A stretch of 52,975 nt of DNA from positions 57,385-110,359 of the forward strand of contig NWBJ01000069.1 of the NCBI GenBank assembly GCA_002633115.1, written 5' to 3'. The number at the start of each line of letters is the position of its first letter. Position 1 is the first letter of the stretch. The notes below the pieces were generated by a model. It was not told the origin of the DNA. It saw nothing but the letters and a program-made list of their open reading frames with translations, and searched no databases. Below are positions 51,870-52,975 of the stretch, piece by piece. Both the position numbers and the translations under genes were made by a program. Source of the DNA: Muribaculaceae bacterium Zag1. Lineage in GTDB: Bacteria > Bacteroidota > Bacteroidia > Bacteroidales > Muribaculaceae.

Positions 51870-52097
51870 GATGCGCCGCGTCAGCCACCTTATCACTTAT
51901 CCCTTATAGTTTATCCTTACCGTGAGGATGCGCTGCGTTAGCCACCCTATCACTTATCCCTTATAGTTTATCCTTACCGTGAGGATGCGCCGCGTCAGCC
52001 ACCTTATCACTTATCCCTTATAGTTTATCCTTACCGTGAGGATGCGCTGCGTTAGCCACCTTATCACTTATCACTTACACTTTATCCTTAGTATGAT
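51870..52097. repeat. Four 57-bp tandem repeats, alternating A-B-A-B
   Basis: Four 57-bp units start at 51870, 51927, 51984 and 52041, each beginning GATGCGCYGCGTYAGCCACC and ending TATCCTTAC-type. Units 1 and 3 have GCGCCGCGTCAGCC, units 2 and 4 GCGCTGCGTTAGCC, so the array looks like a doubled 114-bp dimer. Each unit contains TTATCACTTATCCCTTATAG-type words. The last, altered unit overlaps the ATG of the next gene. Confidence 0.93.
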
Positions 52098-52596
52098 GCA
52101 TAAATATTTTCGCAACGGACTTAAAACCGCATTGCTAATTTGCTCATTCATTGCTTTGTCTAATGCAACGGCCCACGCCGATGTATGGGACGGATCCTCG
52201 GTTTCCTCCTCGCTCAAAGGCTCAGGTACCGAAGACGATCCATACCAAATCTGGACCGGTGCCGACCTTAAATACCTACAGGAGACCTCCTCGCTATGGG
52301 CCTTTGGCACCTATTTCGTCCAAAAGGATGACATCGACCTGGATAATCACGAGTTAGGCAACATTGGCCATGGCACCGGCACCCCCTTCTCCGCCACCTA
52401 TGATGGCCGAGGATGCAAAATTAGCAACCTGTATATTGACTGGACCGATGTGAGCAGCGCTGACAAATACTCCCATGCCCTATTCGGGTATCTCAACGGC
52501 ACTGTGCGCAATATACATATCGATAATGCATTGGCTTCCCGCACTGCTAATACTACAACTAACATAAATGCGGATATTATAGTAACACGCAATTAG
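52093..52596 (+). CDS. GLUG-type adhesin fragment, probably truncated
   Basis: This 167-residue protein starts MMHKYFRNGLKTALLICSFIALSNATAHA (signal peptide). It then has GSGTEDDPYQIWTGADLKYLQETS and FVQKDDIDLDNHELGNIGHGTGTPFSATYDGRG, followed by HALFGYLNGTVRNIHIDNA, a GLUG motif. Proteins of this type are usually several hundred residues long with many GLUG repeats and act as surface adhesins. Here the frame ends after RTANTTTNINADIIVTRN, only about 50 nt before an IS630-type transposase gene. An insertion has probably cut it, with the remainder beyond the window. It follows the two fimbrillin genes. Confidence 0.75.
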   Translation: MMHKYFRNGLKTALLICSFIALSNATAHADVWDGSSVSSSLKGSGTEDDPYQIWTGADLKYLQETSSLWAFGTYFVQKDDIDLDNHELGNIGHGTGTPFSATYDGRGCKISNLYIDWTDVSSADKYSHALFGYLNGTVRNIHIDNALASRTANTTTNINADIIVTRN

Positions 52597-52607
52597 TTTG
52601 AGAAAAA

Positions 52608-52641
52608 TTTGCAAGGTTGGAAAAAGTTCCCTACCTTTGCA
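52608..52641 (+). promoter_or_regulatory. Promoter of the IS630 transposase
   Basis: TTTG (52608-52611), 20 nt, then TACCTTTGCA (52632-52641). The ATG follows at 52644, so the predicted transcript start falls on or next to the start codon and the mRNA may be leaderless. Confidence 0.8.
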
Positions 52642-52643
52642 GC

Positions 52644-52975
52644 ATGAATCTGGAGATGAGTAAAGAGCAGTTGAAGGAGTTGGAAAAGATCCAACGGAAC
52701 GTAGTGGGCACCCCGGCTTATGTGAAGGTGACCGCAATCATCATGCTTGCCAAGCACTACTCTCCCGGCGATGTTTCCTCCTGCCTCGGAGTGGATTTGT
52801 CCACAGCCTACCGTTACGTGAAGGCATATCGGGAGTGCGGAGTTGACGGTCTCATGGAGAACAAGCACAAGGGCTACTTTGGAAAGCTCACCTGTCTGCA
52901 AATCTCCGCGTTGAGGAAAGAGCTCAGGAGCAAGATCTACACTGATGCGAAATCCGTCTGCGCATGGGTCAAGTG
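52644..52975 (+). CDS. IS630 family transposase, N-terminal part (runs off the window)
   Basis: About 110 residues are visible: MNLEMSKEQLKELEKIQRNVV, then VKVTAIIMLAKHYSPGDVSSCLGVDLSTAYRYVKAY, a helix-turn-helix, and GVDGLMENKHKGYFGKLTCLQISALRKELRSKIYTDAKSVCAWVK, the winged helix typical of IS630/Tc1-type transposases. The DDE catalytic domain is beyond the window. The frame is open to the last base. It lies just after the truncated GLUG protein. Confidence 0.88.
   Translation, partial: MNLEMSKEQLKELEKIQRNVVGTPAYVKVTAIIMLAKHYSPGDVSSCLGVDLSTAYRYVKAYRECGVDGLMENKHKGYFGKLTCLQISALRKELRSKIYTDAKSVCAWVK

Larger units (their letters stand above)
52597..52975 (+). mobile_element. IS630-type insertion element (left part)
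   Basis: The transposase gene start is inside the window; the rest and the right end lie outside. The left end of the element is somewhere between about 52570 and 52605, but I could not place the terminal repeat or a TA duplication from one side only. Confidence 0.7.

Noticed and set aside
51866-51900. Similarity of the array unit (CCGGATGCG, CCTTATC) to enterobacterial REP elements
   Set aside because: The match is short and the host is a Bacteroidales. I treat it as coincidence unless a REP-associated transposase is found.
51870-52097. The 57-bp tandem units as a CRISPR array
   Set aside because: The units are head-to-tail with no unique spacers, and no cas gene is seen.

Overview
The window looks like a chromosomal segment of a Bacteroidales gut bacterium, most plausibly of the Muribaculaceae or a close relative. 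The evidence is the Bacteroidetes promoter form (a TTTG element about 19-20 nt upstream of TAnnTTTG), the lack of Shine-Dalgarno dependence, the gene content (DUF5683 and MltD next to parAB, a BtuB/BtuG-type cobalamin pair, fimbrillin-type lipoproteins, DUF4494, type B L31), and GC-rich genes broken by one AT-rich island. Taxonomy is inferred from gene style only.

Layout. 1-9 kb: murB (minus), a frameshifted GH9 glycosidase, rpmE2, rubrerythrin (minus), a DUF2264 protein, a ThiS-like mini-protein (minus) divergent from nagB, a DUF3108 protein, and an SSB (minus). 9-19 kb: a patatin/beta-barrel protein (minus), surE-guaA, a small orphan gene, then parA-parB-DUF5683-mltD. 19-22.5 kb: an OPT-family transporter and a MATE exporter. 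22.5-29.4 kb: an AT-rich accessory island with a DUF3791 gene, an XRE regulator with a degenerate ImmA/IrrE site, a candidate restriction endonuclease overlapping a C5 methyltransferase, and two Rpn/PD-(D/E)XK genes, the first broken. 29.6-35.5 kb: a tripartite RND efflux operon. 35.9-36.7 kb: a polyvalent-type kinase gene beside tRNA-Lys(CUU). 36.9-42.8 kb: a GH3 glucosidase, then a cobalamin riboswitch, a BtuB-like receptor and a BtuG-like lipoprotein. 42.9-49 kb: an MFS sugar transporter, a YggS-DUF4494 pair, an N-acetylmuramoyl-L-alanine amidase, and a metallophosphoesterase/PQQ-propeller fusion. 49.3-52.6 kb: two fimbrillin-type lipoproteins and a short GLUG-type protein that ends next to an IS630-type element running off the window.

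The most unusual signal is intergenic. Many gaps contain imperfect hairpins or arrays built from short repeated words (ATGAAAA, GAGTTAT, ACATAAGG, TTTTGAC, ACGGATTAC and others), sometimes centred on a CCGGATG core. They run up to or across stop codons and start codons, and sit between divergent, codirectional and convergent genes alike, so they are not just terminators. Two of them (11661-11745 and 47096-47172) have homologous 34-nt arms. Other points worth checking are palindromic operators in the restriction-modification island, a mirror-symmetric divergent promoter at nagB, half-parS-like repeats around the parA promoter, and a mosaic Rpn gene pair.
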